The translations under genes were made by a program, and so were the position numbers. From NCBI RefSeq assembly GCF_000702945.1, contig NZ_JNLE01000005.1, positions 1,240,001 to 1,304,000 on the forward strand: 64,000 nt of DNA. The letters are read 5' to 3'. Shown here piece after piece: positions 8,473 through 16,734 of this stretch. The stretch's first letter is position 1, and each line of letters begins with the position of its first letter. This DNA comes from Clostridium sp. KNHs205 (lineage in GTDB: Bacteria > Bacillota > Clostridia > Lachnospirales > Lachnospiraceae). The notes beneath the pieces are model-generated. The model did no database searches, was not told where the DNA came from, and was given only the letters and a program-made list of their open reading frames with translations.

Positions 8473-8986
8473 GATTCCACACCTCCAGGTATTGTTTTAA
8501 TAAATTCCTACCCTTATGCAGTCTGCTCTTAACGGTACCTTTTGGTATATGTAAGGCTGCGGCTATATCTTCAACAGACATTTCTGCCGTATAGTACATA
8601 TACAGCACTGTTTTTAACTTATCCGGCAGTTCCTGGACTGCAATACGTACTGCAGCTATTGTCTCCTTCCGGAGCAGTTCCTTCTCCGGCTGGTAATCTG
8701 GGGATTCTGTCTCCATAAGGTTGTCATCATATTCTTCCAGACGTATTATTTTCTGCCTTACTGCGAATTTCCTTTTGTGATTCTGCCATATCTTTACCGA
8801 GATACCCATGAGAAAACTTTTGGGATTGCCACTGCTGTTAAGTCTGTGGCTTAACTCAACAGCTTTTAAGATGGTATCCTGATACAAATCATCCGCTTCC
8901 ATACTATTTCCGGTGAGGTTACAGCAGAAACTGTAAACATGCTTTCCATGCTCTGCAATTAACTGATTCAGTTCTTCTGTTGTCAT
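8465..8986 (-). CDS. RNA polymerase ECF sigma factor (sigma-70 family)
   Basis: Extracytoplasmic-function sigma factor of 173 residues. Region 2 reads LIAEHGKHVYSFCCNLTGNSMEADDLYQDTILKA; region 4 (about 115-165) reads LPDKLKTVLYMYYTAEMSVEDIAAALHIPKGTVKSRLHKGRNLLK, a standard helix-turn-helix for the -35 element. ATG at 8986 is preferred over the in-frame ATG at 9040 because AAGGAGAGCAGGT precedes it and the family starts here. It overlaps the DUF4179 gene by eight bases, the usual sigma/anti-sigma pairing. Upstream, ATGAACC near 9065-9075 resembles an ECF -35 half and could mean autoregulation, but no convincing -10 was seen. Confidence 0.92.
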   Translation of the reverse strand: MTTEELNQLIAEHGKHVYSFCCNLTGNSMEADDLYQDTILKAVELSHRLNSSGNPKSFLMGISVKIWQNHKRKFAVRQKIIRLEEYDDNLMETESPDYQPEKELLRKETIAAVRIAVQELPDKLKTVLYMYYTAEMSVEDIAAALHIPKGTVKSRLHKGRNLLKQYLEVWNHE

Positions 8987-9143
8987 ACCTGCTCTCCTTG
9001 TTATACGGAACTTAAGATGTCTTGTATCATTACCTCTCACTTATTTATTGTAATGGAAATAGTATCGGTTCATTTAATTTTGTATTTTCTATAAGTTAGG
9101 TGAAGATAATTAATTACCAGTATCTTGTTTCAAATCAGAAGTT

Positions 9144-9180
9144 AGAAAAATACCCAGTCATTCAATCAATGACCGAGTAT
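9144..9180 (-). terminator. Terminator overlapping the end of the small lipoprotein gene
   Basis: On the minus strand ATACTCGGTCATT and AATGACTGGGTAT form a stem with two mismatches, followed by a T run. The stop codon TGA of the lipoprotein gene lies in the loop. Confidence 0.65.
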
Positions 9181-9330
9181 CTTCTCTTTTGGTGATGAAT
9201 TCTCACTATATTCCGAAACGGTGCTTTCTGCCGGTCGTTCCTCCTGCACCGCACATCCTCCCGCTGCAAACAGAAGGCAGAAAATCAATCCCAACAGATA
9301 TATTCTATAACTCCTGCTGTTGTTACGCAT
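9166..9330 (-). CDS. Very small lipoprotein, 54 residues
   Basis: Function not recognised. The start at 9330 is chosen because GAGGAGAAAG precedes the ATG; an ATG nine codons upstream lacks a ribosome site. The product is MRNNSRSYRIYLLGLIFCLL then FAAGGC, a lipoprotein signal with the cysteine near residue 27, leaving a mature tail of only about 28 polar residues. It follows the membrane AraC-type regulator by 36 bases and ends inside a terminator, so it is the last gene of that transcript. It could be a lipid-anchored peptide such as a signal or entry-exclusion-type factor, or the shortened remnant of a longer lipoprotein. Confidence 0.55.
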   Translation of the reverse strand: MRNNSRSYRIYLLGLIFCLLFAAGGCAVQEERPAESTVSEYSENSSPKEKILGH

Positions 9331-9366
9331 CTTTCTCCTCTTTAATTTCTTCTGCATCCGGTAATC

Positions 9367-11601
9367 TTACCTAGTTTCCTTATCCTGGTATTCTTTGGGG
9401 GTTACCCCATTCGCTTTTTTAAAAGCTTTGTGAAAATAAGAGGTACTGGAAAATCCCACTCTTTGGGTTACCTCACTTATAGACAGGTTTTTGTTTGCCA
9501 ATAATTGTTTTGCCATCTCCATTCTGAGATTACTGATGGTATCCTTTATTGTTGTACCGCTGTTCTGTGCATAAATCCGGCTGATATAAGGAACTGATTT
9601 GTTCAAATTATTCGCCAGGCTTTCTACTGAAAAATCCGGATCCATGTACTTCACTTGAATTAAATTTTTAATTTGCTCAAAGAAAAAGTCCTGTTTCCCT
9701 GCTTTCTTCTTTTCGAATTCCTCCTGGATCTTGTCAAAGAAGGAATAAAAAAGCTCCTTTAAATCACTCTCCGATTCCAGCTGATGAAGCTGTAAAACCA
9801 TGTCCTGACTTTCAAAAGAACTGTTGACATTATTTTTCTTCAGAACGGAAACCGTGTTATTTAAGGTAACAATTAATCTTGCAATAGCCATATTAAAGAT
9901 GGATATAGGGTAGTCTCTGAGGTCTGAAAAAATAACCTCATATATTTCCTTGCCCTCATTTACCTTGCCTGCCATCAGAGCCTCCACCAGCTGTTTTTCC
10001 TTGGATACGGGATATTCGTACCCGCTTGCCGGTTTCTTATTAAGGGAATCCGCATAAATCATACTTCCCTTATCGTAAAACACCCGGTGCAAGGCTGCTT
10101 CCGTTACCTGATGATACAAAGCCATTAGCTGTTCCGGCTGTCTTCCGAAACTGCTCATTACCACAGTCAGCGATATATTAAAATATCCGCATACGGCTTC
10201 TTTGGCAAATTGAAGCTTTTCAGCAAACTTTTCATGATCTGCCTCTGCTTCCATATTGATGAAAAAGAGCACATCGCTCTCTCCCATATCCGTACCATGA
10301 ACTATGTATTCTGTTTCCAGCACCTCTTGAAATACATTAATAATTGAGAATTTTATGGCATGAAGCATCTCAGCATCCGTGCGCCCGATTAGCCCTCGAT
10401 ACCCATCAATGCGGACAAGAACCAGACTTAAGTTCTTTTCAAAATCCATCTCCATATTCAGTTTTCGGAAATAATTTTTCAGGTATTCCTTGTTATTAGC
10501 CTCAGAACTCCCCAGCAAATCACTGATATATACTCTTTTTAAGATGTTTTTTGCGTTTCTCTGTTCATGTTCCAGTTCCTTAATATCGGTTTCCATTTCA
10601 TAAATAGGATGATACAGCCTTCTGGTTATCCAAAAGGCCAGTAAAATACCAATTATAACAAAGATAAAACTTACAATAATGGTCAACATCTGAATCCAGC
10701 TCACGCTGCTTAACATACTGTCATAACGGGTAAGGCTGACATATTGCCAGCCGTATTGATCTCTCGGACTATAAACCACAAACATCTTCTCTTCATTTAC
10801 CGTATCCGTAAAATACCCCTGCTTATCCCCATTGGAAATGATTTTCCGGATATAGCTGGTGTCAGAATAATTCTGGAGCATTAAAAGGCTGGCACCGTTG
10901 GAAACAATATTTCCCTTTTCATCTACAATAAAATATTCCGTATCTTTTCTTAGTTTATTTTCAGAGGCATCCAAAAGATAGTCTGTCTTAAAATTTATCA
11001 GTACACCGCTGGTTTCCTTATTCTTGGTATAAGAGTCATACATAAAAAAGGTATAAAAATACTTCGTCTTTTTGTTCTTTTGGGAAACATAGGAGCGGGC
11101 TATGGGTTTAAAAGGCTTATAGTCTTTAAAATTATTGATAATGTTACCGGCAGTCTCATCCAAGAAACCTTCATTTAATCTTTCATATCCATTTTGGGTC
11201 AGTTCCCCATATTCACTGCTTCCCTCAACATAGACATAGTTATTGTATTTGTTATATATGTAGATGGATTCGATATAGGGTATGGTAGCCCTGTATGTCC
11301 GTAGCTGGTTAAAGGCCGCACTCATATCATTGACATTGGGAACTTTCGAATATAAAAGTTTGACTACATTCATATCATGATATATCTGATTTCCAATTTT
11401 TACTGCCACCTCTGACAATTTGGATACCTGTGCCTGCTTACTGTTGATTTGCTCTACCCTGGCCTGGTATTCGTATTTCATAATCATGGATTCAAAGGTG
11501 GAATAAAGAACAATGGAAGTCAATAGAATTGCCATTACAACACTCAATGTTATATTTAAAAATAATTTTGAAAAAATACCCCTTTTGAACAGGTGTTTCA
11601 T
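9367..11601 (-). CDS. AraC-family regulator with extracellular sensor domain and two membrane helices
   Basis: One-component membrane sensor-regulator of 744 residues. The first helix is at about 12-32 (LFLNITLSVVMAILLTSIVL), then an extracellular Cache-like sensor to about 285, a second helix at about 295-325 (MLTIIVSFIFVIIGILLAFWI), a degenerate middle domain, and a C-terminal AraC double helix-turn-helix: DFSVESLANNLNKSVPYISR and LSISEVTQRVGFSSTSYFHKAF. This architecture commonly controls nearby sugar ABC operons in Paenibacillus and Lachnospiraceae. Start at ATG 11601 follows GGGGGATACG; an ATG at 11613 overlaps that ribosome site. The gene follows the binding-protein gene on the same strand, so it likely senses an oligosaccharide and controls this locus. 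Confidence 0.9.
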   Translation of the reverse strand: MKHLFKRGIFSKLFLNITLSVVMAILLTSIVLYSTFESMIMKYEYQARVEQINSKQAQVSKLSEVAVKIGNQIYHDMNVVKLLYSKVPNVNDMSAAFNQLRTYRATIPYIESIYIYNKYNNYVYVEGSSEYGELTQNGYERLNEGFLDETAGNIINNFKDYKPFKPIARSYVSQKNKKTKYFYTFFMYDSYTKNKETSGVLINFKTDYLLDASENKLRKDTEYFIVDEKGNIVSNGASLLMLQNYSDTSYIRKIISNGDKQGYFTDTVNEEKMFVVYSPRDQYGWQYVSLTRYDSMLSSVSWIQMLTIIVSFIFVIIGILLAFWITRRLYHPIYEMETDIKELEHEQRNAKNILKRVYISDLLGSSEANNKEYLKNYFRKLNMEMDFEKNLSLVLVRIDGYRGLIGRTDAEMLHAIKFSIINVFQEVLETEYIVHGTDMGESDVLFFINMEAEADHEKFAEKLQFAKEAVCGYFNISLTVVMSSFGRQPEQLMALYHQVTEAALHRVFYDKGSMIYADSLNKKPASGYEYPVSKEKQLVEALMAGKVNEGKEIYEVIFSDLRDYPISIFNMAIARLIVTLNNTVSVLKKNNVNSSFESQDMVLQLHQLESESDLKELFYSFFDKIQEEFEKKKAGKQDFFFEQIKNLIQVKYMDPDFSVESLANNLNKSVPYISRIYAQNSGTTIKDTISNLRMEMAKQLLANKNLSISEVTQRVGFSSTSYFHKAFKKANGVTPKEYQDKETR

Positions 11602-11782
11602 CGTATCCCCCATATGACCATATTTATTTTACAACATACCCAAAATATTTTTTTCTATTTAAGTCTAATATAGTTTAAGCATACCATCTATATATTCACT
11701 ATTCAACCTCAACAATCGTTTTGTCTGTGGCAAACCCGGGCCAGGTGTATATTGTAATCATACAAGAAAATCTGACAAGAAA

Positions 11783-11802
11783 GGAGCTGTGATGACAGCC
11801 CC
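11783..11802 (-). terminator. Terminator after the sugar-binding lipoprotein gene
   Basis: GGGGCTGT CATC ACAGCTCC followed by TTTCTTG on the minus strand, about 35 bases beyond the stop. It separates the binding-protein gene from the AraC-type regulator. Confidence 0.75.
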
Positions 11803-11835
11803 TTAACCCTGACTAAAATTTTATCTTTCTACGGT

Positions 11836-13449
11836 TTATTTATAACCGTATTGTTCGCAGTATGTTACCCATTGTTTGGTATAAGCTTCCTGAATCTTAG
11901 CAAGTCCTGCTTCATCTGCTTTCTTCAGGAACTCATCTACCGCTGCATCCACATCGTTTACAAGCCCTGCCTGAAGAGGAGCAAGATATTCTGTCATAAC
12001 AGTTGCAAGAGCTGCTCTCTCCGCTGCATAGTCATTATAATCTTCTACAAAACCAGAGGCTATATCAATATCAGGATATTTTGTTTTTGCTGCAATACCG
12101 CTTAACTCTGTAAATAATACATTGAGCTGTTCATCGTTCTTTGTTGCAAGGGCATGCTCCGGATTTCTTAAATTCCAGGAATTAGCGGATTCACCGCCGT
12201 ATTCGCTGTGCTTTTCTCCGTCCACATATAAACCATCCGCATCAATGGTATAATGGGTTCCTTCTATTCCATACTGGATTAAATGATTCAACTCTTTATC
12301 CATGTATAATAAATTCAAAACCATAGCAGCTCTCTCAGGATTCTTGGAATTGGTGGGAATTGCAGTACCATTTCCTGTGGGGTGGTTTGCATAGGCTACC
12401 CCGTTAATCTCTGCAAAAGGTATATAACCGATCTTATAAGACGGGTCCATTTCGGCATCATTTACAGAACCAACATATTTAGCCGGATTCTGTCCGGAAA
12501 CAAGGCAGATATCCTGTCCATTCTTAAACGCATCAGAATCGTTGGCATCAGATAGAACACTCTTAGACCAGAAGCCTAAATCTGCCCATTTCTTCATTGT
12601 CTTCATATCGTTTCTGAAGTCATCTGATGCCCAGTAATCAAATAATTGTGAAGGTGTATCATAATTCGCTGCCAAACCATAAGTAGGAGATTCCTTTACC
12701 CAGGAATACTTTGCCTGAAGTGCCAGTGTTGCGCTAAAGGAGTAGGAGAAGGATGCTGTATTAACAGAGGGTTTCATTATACTCTGATTGGGATCATTCT
12801 GTTTCACCCCGGTAAGGTAAGCTTCCAGATTCTCAAAGCTGTCCGGTTTCGGAAGGTTGTACTTTTCCCTTAAATCTTCACGGTACTGGATACCGCCGTT
12901 GGTATACTCTTTCTTAGAGCTGGGTACGGAATAAATATTACCGTTAATCTTCATCTGGTTCCATACATCCTCCTGAATATAGGAATAAAGTTCAGGTGCA
13001 TAAACCGGAAGGATCTCATCCAAAGCTGTAAATGCATTGCTGTTGGCAAGTGAAGCATAGTTGATCCAGCTTGCGGTATAGATAAGATCACAATCTTCAC
13101 CGGATGATAAGATCATATTATACTTTGTCTGCCAGTCAGTCCAGGAAGTAAACTTAAAGGTTACTGTTGCATTCACTTTCTCTAAAAGCTTTTCATTAAT
13201 CTTATCCTGTACTGCCAGCATATCATTGGGGGGATCTCCCATTAAGTAGAACACCAGATCCACTCTCTTGGATGTATCAATAGCCGGTGTCTCATCCGTA
13301 CTTCCAGTATCTGTTCCTTTGTTCTCTGATTTTCCAGTACTTGTACCAGCAGTATCTGAAATATTATTTTTACCGCAGCCCACCAATGCTGAAATCGCCA
13401 GGCAAAGAATCAGAAGTAAACTAAAACTTCTCTTCCCTATTTTTTTCAT
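11836..13449 (-). CDS. Sugar ABC transporter substrate-binding lipoprotein (LipO-like, family 1)
   Basis: Extracellular solute-binding protein of 537 residues, presumably for oligosaccharides released by the GH5 enzyme of the locus. The signal MKKIGKRSFSLLLILCLAIS is followed by ALVGC, a lipobox. The family 1 fold shows VDLVFYLMGDPPNDMLAVQDKINEKL near residue 60, PTNSKNPERAAMVLNLLYMD near 375, and a C-terminal DUF3502-like tail (VDEFLKKADEAGLAKIQEAY). AAGGAGG precedes the ATG. It belongs with the two permeases at 19529-21493 although the huge GH5 gene lies between them. A terminator ends it, and an 18-base inverted repeat and TGTAAT boxes lie in front, so it probably has its own promoter. Confidence 0.92.
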   Translation of the reverse strand: MKKIGKRSFSLLLILCLAISALVGCGKNNISDTAGTSTGKSENKGTDTGSTDETPAIDTSKRVDLVFYLMGDPPNDMLAVQDKINEKLLEKVNATVTFKFTSWTDWQTKYNMILSSGEDCDLIYTASWINYASLANSNAFTALDEILPVYAPELYSYIQEDVWNQMKINGNIYSVPSSKKEYTNGGIQYREDLREKYNLPKPDSFENLEAYLTGVKQNDPNQSIMKPSVNTASFSYSFSATLALQAKYSWVKESPTYGLAANYDTPSQLFDYWASDDFRNDMKTMKKWADLGFWSKSVLSDANDSDAFKNGQDICLVSGQNPAKYVGSVNDAEMDPSYKIGYIPFAEINGVAYANHPTGNGTAIPTNSKNPERAAMVLNLLYMDKELNHLIQYGIEGTHYTIDADGLYVDGEKHSEYGGESANSWNLRNPEHALATKNDEQLNVLFTELSGIAAKTKYPDIDIASGFVEDYNDYAAERAALATVMTEYLAPLQAGLVNDVDAAVDEFLKKADEAGLAKIQEAYTKQWVTYCEQYGYK

Positions 13450-13492
13450 TCTTATCCTCCTTGTAAGTCTTTCGACTTGTTTTATACATTTG

Positions 13493-13542
13493 CAATCATA
13501 AAGAATTTATCACCAATTGTATATATAAATTCTTTATGATTG
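13493..13542 (-). promoter_or_regulatory. Perfect 18-base inverted repeat in the leader of the binding-protein gene
   Basis: CAATCATAAAGAATTTAT (13493-13510) and its exact complement (13525-13542) are separated by 14 bases, about 45 bases before the ATG of the binding protein. It could be a 3'-end hairpin for the GH5 transcript, a stabilising 5' hairpin for the binding-protein mRNA, or an operator. No T run follows on the minus strand, which argues against a simple terminator. Confidence 0.6.
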
Positions 13543-13552
13543 TTGTACTTTT

Positions 13553-13603
13553 TGTAATAATTCTAAGTGTAATTTCATGATATTATTGTAATTTCAATGT
13601 AAT
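13553..13603 (-). promoter_or_regulatory. Four TGTAAT boxes upstream of the binding-protein gene
   Basis: On the plus strand TGTAAT occurs at 13553, 13568, 13587 and 13598 (ATTACA on the coding strand). The last three are followed by TT. Similar TGTAA boxes occur at 21648 and 21667 before the permease operon of this locus. They are candidate binding sites for the AraC-type regulator, which usually binds direct repeats. This is inference from pattern only. Confidence 0.35.
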
Positions 13604-13656
13604 TTGCCTTTTACAGCATTTATAAAACCCTGTTTTAATACACAATACACAAGTTC

Positions 13657-16600
13657 TTACTGTGTCACGGTAATTTTAATGCTCTTTACTTTTTTCTCTT
13701 TTATATAGATTTCTACATAATCTGTTCCAACACCCTCTGCTTTCACTGCTGCCTGTACTTTCCCTTTGTTCATACCTGTTACGGCTATTCCTTTTTTGGC
13801 GGTTTTCCAGGTGATATCCGATGACTTGTAGCCCAGGCACTTTACGGAGAAGTAAACTGTCTCACCTGCTTTTACCGACTTAGGTGCTTTTATAAGCTGT
13901 ATCTCTGCTTTCATTACCGTAACTTGAACCAGGAAGTTCCTGGAAGATCCGTCTTTTAACTGAGCTGTTACCGTAAGGGTAGTTGTGCCCGGTGCCTTAG
14001 CTGTTATTTTGCCGGTCTGGTAGACAGAAGCAACCTTTGTGTCAGCAGATTTATAGTTAAATTTCACTTCTGCCACGCCGGAATCTGAATTGCTCCTGCT
14101 AAAGCCATTTACTGTTTTAAGCGTAGCCGGTAATACTGTTTCTATCTTGAAGGTATTGCCTGTACTACCGTTTATATAGAGAGTTTTTGACTGGGTTGTC
14201 AGCTTTATCTGAGGAAGAAGGGAAACTCTTACTGCTTCCTCCGGTTGTTTTGGTAATATAACATAATCCGAGCAGTGTGTTATGCTAAACCATAAATCTC
14301 CGTTTTCCTGAATGCTCAATAAGTTGTTTGGAATTTCAAGCAGTTTGCCTGACCCTTCTTCCCTGTAATAGATATAAGCTTTTCCGCCTGGCTTTAATCC
14401 GGTCTGTTCAGACTCCGCTGCTATATTAAGCTTCACCTTGGCAGAAGCCGGTAGCAGACCTGTATGGGAAAATGTAACCGTAAGCCCCTTTACTTTCTCT
14501 TTTCCATTGGAAAGCTCCGCAGGCTTACTGCTTATCAAAAGATTAATGGCAGCAGCTTCTCTTTTCGATGCTTTAAGAAGTTTTCCGTCAAATCGCCACT
14601 GGTATTCCTTCTCTCCTGACTGAACCGTTATCTCTATGGCCCTTCCTGCTGCTTTTGCTGCCGAGATAACAGGTGACGGTAATGTCAGCTGTTCCAGCAG
14701 GATGTTCGCATTCCCTATGACAGCGGAAGGAATTGTCAGGCGTAGGGACAGGTCTTTATCCTGCTTTAACTGCTCAATAAGTTCCTTTTCCGGAAGGCTT
14801 AAGGTTAAGGTAAGTTTCTTTCCGGAGGCTGCCTGTGCCAGTATCTCTGTCTGGGGCAGGGTTATGGTAATTTCCGCCTTATTTCCCGTTACTTTCACAG
14901 CAGCTATGCCAGCCGTCAGATTTACCGTTTTTTCTGTGATTCCACTAGCGGTATTGGAATTACTTCCGCTGTTATTATTGTTATTGCCAGGTTCTTGAGT
15001 TCCGGGTTCTTCCGTTCCGGGAGTTTCTACTTCGTAGGGAACCAAAACCGGCTTGTTCTTTGTAAAGTAGTTTTTTAAAACATCAGCAAATTTGGCATTT
15101 CTGGTAAAGTTGTCTACTGTTTTAATTCCGCTCCATTTTTCCCGGATGGTTTCATAAGAATCGGTATTAACGAAAACCGGGTTGGATTTGCCGGTATAAA
15201 TACCCCAGCTGCTGCCTTCGCCGCCATCCGATACCTTAAAAGTCCAGGTCGTGTAACTATATCCCTGTTCCTCAAAAATGTCCAGACACTGCTTCCAGCT
15301 CTCTATATTGTTAAAGAAAGTAAATTCTCCGATAAAAACGGGAACATTGTAGTTGGTGGATTCATTTACCAGCTTCACTTTTTCGTTTATGAATTTCACC
15401 TGTGTAGCAGTATCATTTAAATTGTCCCATTGATAAAAATGGTACTGGTATACAACGTTTTCCCAGCCGTAAAGGGAAGGCTCCGGAAGATCTGTGGGGT
15501 TCCAGATACCCTGAATATATATGATGTGATCCTTATCTATATTGCGGATGGCTCTATAAATACGATCATAAACATCATACTGCACTAACTTTGTGGCACT
15601 GGGCTCATTTAACAGATCATAGCCGCATACCATTGGTTCGTTCCGATAGCGTTTTGCAATCTCTTCCCATAAGTAAACAGTCCTGCTGATATTTGCTTCA
15701 TTGTTATAGAAATCACCGATATCCTCCACGGTGGTATCACCCGAATGATCCTTTCCATTCTGTGATCCTACCGCACCATGCATGTCTATCATAACATAGA
15801 TATCTCTTTTCTTTGCTTCGTTTATAAACCAGTCCAGTCTGTCAAAGGCTGTTGTTTTTAACGAACCGTCTTCGTTTAACATTTCAAAATAGGTAACAGG
15901 AAGTCTTAATACATTCATTCCCTCTGCTTTTACCAGGCCAAAGTCACTTTCTGTCCACCAGTTATCCTGGTATTTATTGATTAGTTCATTGGCCTTTGCC
16001 TTACCAAACCGCTCCGTAAATACCTTATGTACAGTGAGCTGGTCTTTGGCATCTACCGGGCACTGCCAGTTTTCTGTAACCAGCCATCCCCCTGCATTGG
16101 TTCCGCGAAGGATTACCTCATCTCCGGTTCCATAATTATTTCTTACTTTTTTACCGTCTGTCTTTAAGAAATTAGAAGGTGTATTTGTTATGACATATTG
16201 AAATACTGCTGTCTGGCTTATTTTATTTGCTTTCACCGCTGCCGCTTTTATGGTAGTTGTGGCGGTAATTTCAATTGACCCTTCGTATACCTGGGAGGAG
16301 GCCGAAGGCTCTGACCCGTCTGTGGTATAATGGATTACGGCATCCTTGGTATCACATGTAAGGACCAGTGTTCTGCTTCCGCCATAGGTACCTGCGGGAA
16401 TAGATGCTTTCGGCATTTTTACACCGCTGTCTGTACCAGTTATATGATATTCGAAGGTTTTTGTATCACTCAGGACTCCTTCTGAATAACCGACTGCTTT
16501 TAATGTGGTAGTTTCATCAATACGGAAAGGTGAATTATACCGGGTTGCATTTATTGTAGGCTCGCTTCCGTCCAAAGTGTAATAAACCGCCGTATTATCC

Positions 16601-16734
16601 TCTGAGGAACGCAAAGCTACAATAACTGAGTTCTCATAGGTTCCTGCTTCGCCGAATATGGTAACGACCTTGCCCGGTTTAATATTATACCGGAAGACAG
16701 AAACATTACCTGCAGCACCTTCTTTCACAGCCAC
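13657..16734 (-). CDS. C-terminal part of a frameshifted giant GH5-family glycosidase
   Basis: Catalytic half of a secreted multi-domain enzyme. The frame stays open upstream to about 16850 and continues a chitobiase-like repeat that the N-terminal frame begins, so 16734 (a GTG) is not a true start. In order: two further chitobiase-type repeats (AVYYTLDGSEPTINATRY; VIHYTTDGSEPSASSQVY), then a glycoside hydrolase 5 barrel at about 210-530 (LRGTNAGGWLVTENW, acid/base Glu in YDLLNEPS near 375, nucleophile in VFIGEFTFF near 470). A Pro/Gly/Asn linker, a beta-rich domain ending ITHCSDYVILPK, and two bacterial Ig-like domains ending KSIKITVTQ complete it. Related GH5 enzymes cut beta-glucans; exact specificity is not readable. 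No sortase or SLH anchor is visible. Confidence 0.85.
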   Translation of the reverse strand: MAVKEGAAGNVSVFRYNIKPGKVVTIFGEAGTYENSVIVALRSSEDNTAVYYTLDGSEPTINATRYNSPFRIDETTTLKAVGYSEGVLSDTKTFEYHITGTDSGVKMPKASIPAGTYGGSRTLVLTCDTKDAVIHYTTDGSEPSASSQVYEGSIEITATTTIKAAAVKANKISQTAVFQYVITNTPSNFLKTDGKKVRNNYGTGDEVILRGTNAGGWLVTENWQCPVDAKDQLTVHKVFTERFGKAKANELINKYQDNWWTESDFGLVKAEGMNVLRLPVTYFEMLNEDGSLKTTAFDRLDWFINEAKKRDIYVMIDMHGAVGSQNGKDHSGDTTVEDIGDFYNNEANISRTVYLWEEIAKRYRNEPMVCGYDLLNEPSATKLVQYDVYDRIYRAIRNIDKDHIIYIQGIWNPTDLPEPSLYGWENVVYQYHFYQWDNLNDTATQVKFINEKVKLVNESTNYNVPVFIGEFTFFNNIESWKQCLDIFEEQGYSYTTWTFKVSDGGEGSSWGIYTGKSNPVFVNTDSYETIREKWSGIKTVDNFTRNAKFADVLKNYFTKNKPVLVPYEVETPGTEEPGTQEPGNNNNNSGSNSNTASGITEKTVNLTAGIAAVKVTGNKAEITITLPQTEILAQAASGKKLTLTLSLPEKELIEQLKQDKDLSLRLTIPSAVIGNANILLEQLTLPSPVISAAKAAGRAIEITVQSGEKEYQWRFDGKLLKASKREAAAINLLISSKPAELSNGKEKVKGLTVTFSHTGLLPASAKVKLNIAAESEQTGLKPGGKAYIYYREEGSGKLLEIPNNLLSIQENGDLWFSITHCSDYVILPKQPEEAVRVSLLPQIKLTTQSKTLYINGSTGNTFKIETVLPATLKTVNGFSRSNSDSGVAEVKFNYKSADTKVASVYQTGKITAKAPGTTTLTVTAQLKDGSSRNFLVQVTVMKAEIQLIKAPKSVKAGETVYFSVKCLGYKSSDITWKTAKKGIAVTGMNKGKVQAAVKAEGVGTDYVEIYIKEKKVKSIKITVTQ

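Noticed and set aside
14438..14998. Plus-strand ORFs inside the GH5 gene
   Set aside because: Antisense shadows of the linker and beta-rich domain; no ribosome sites.
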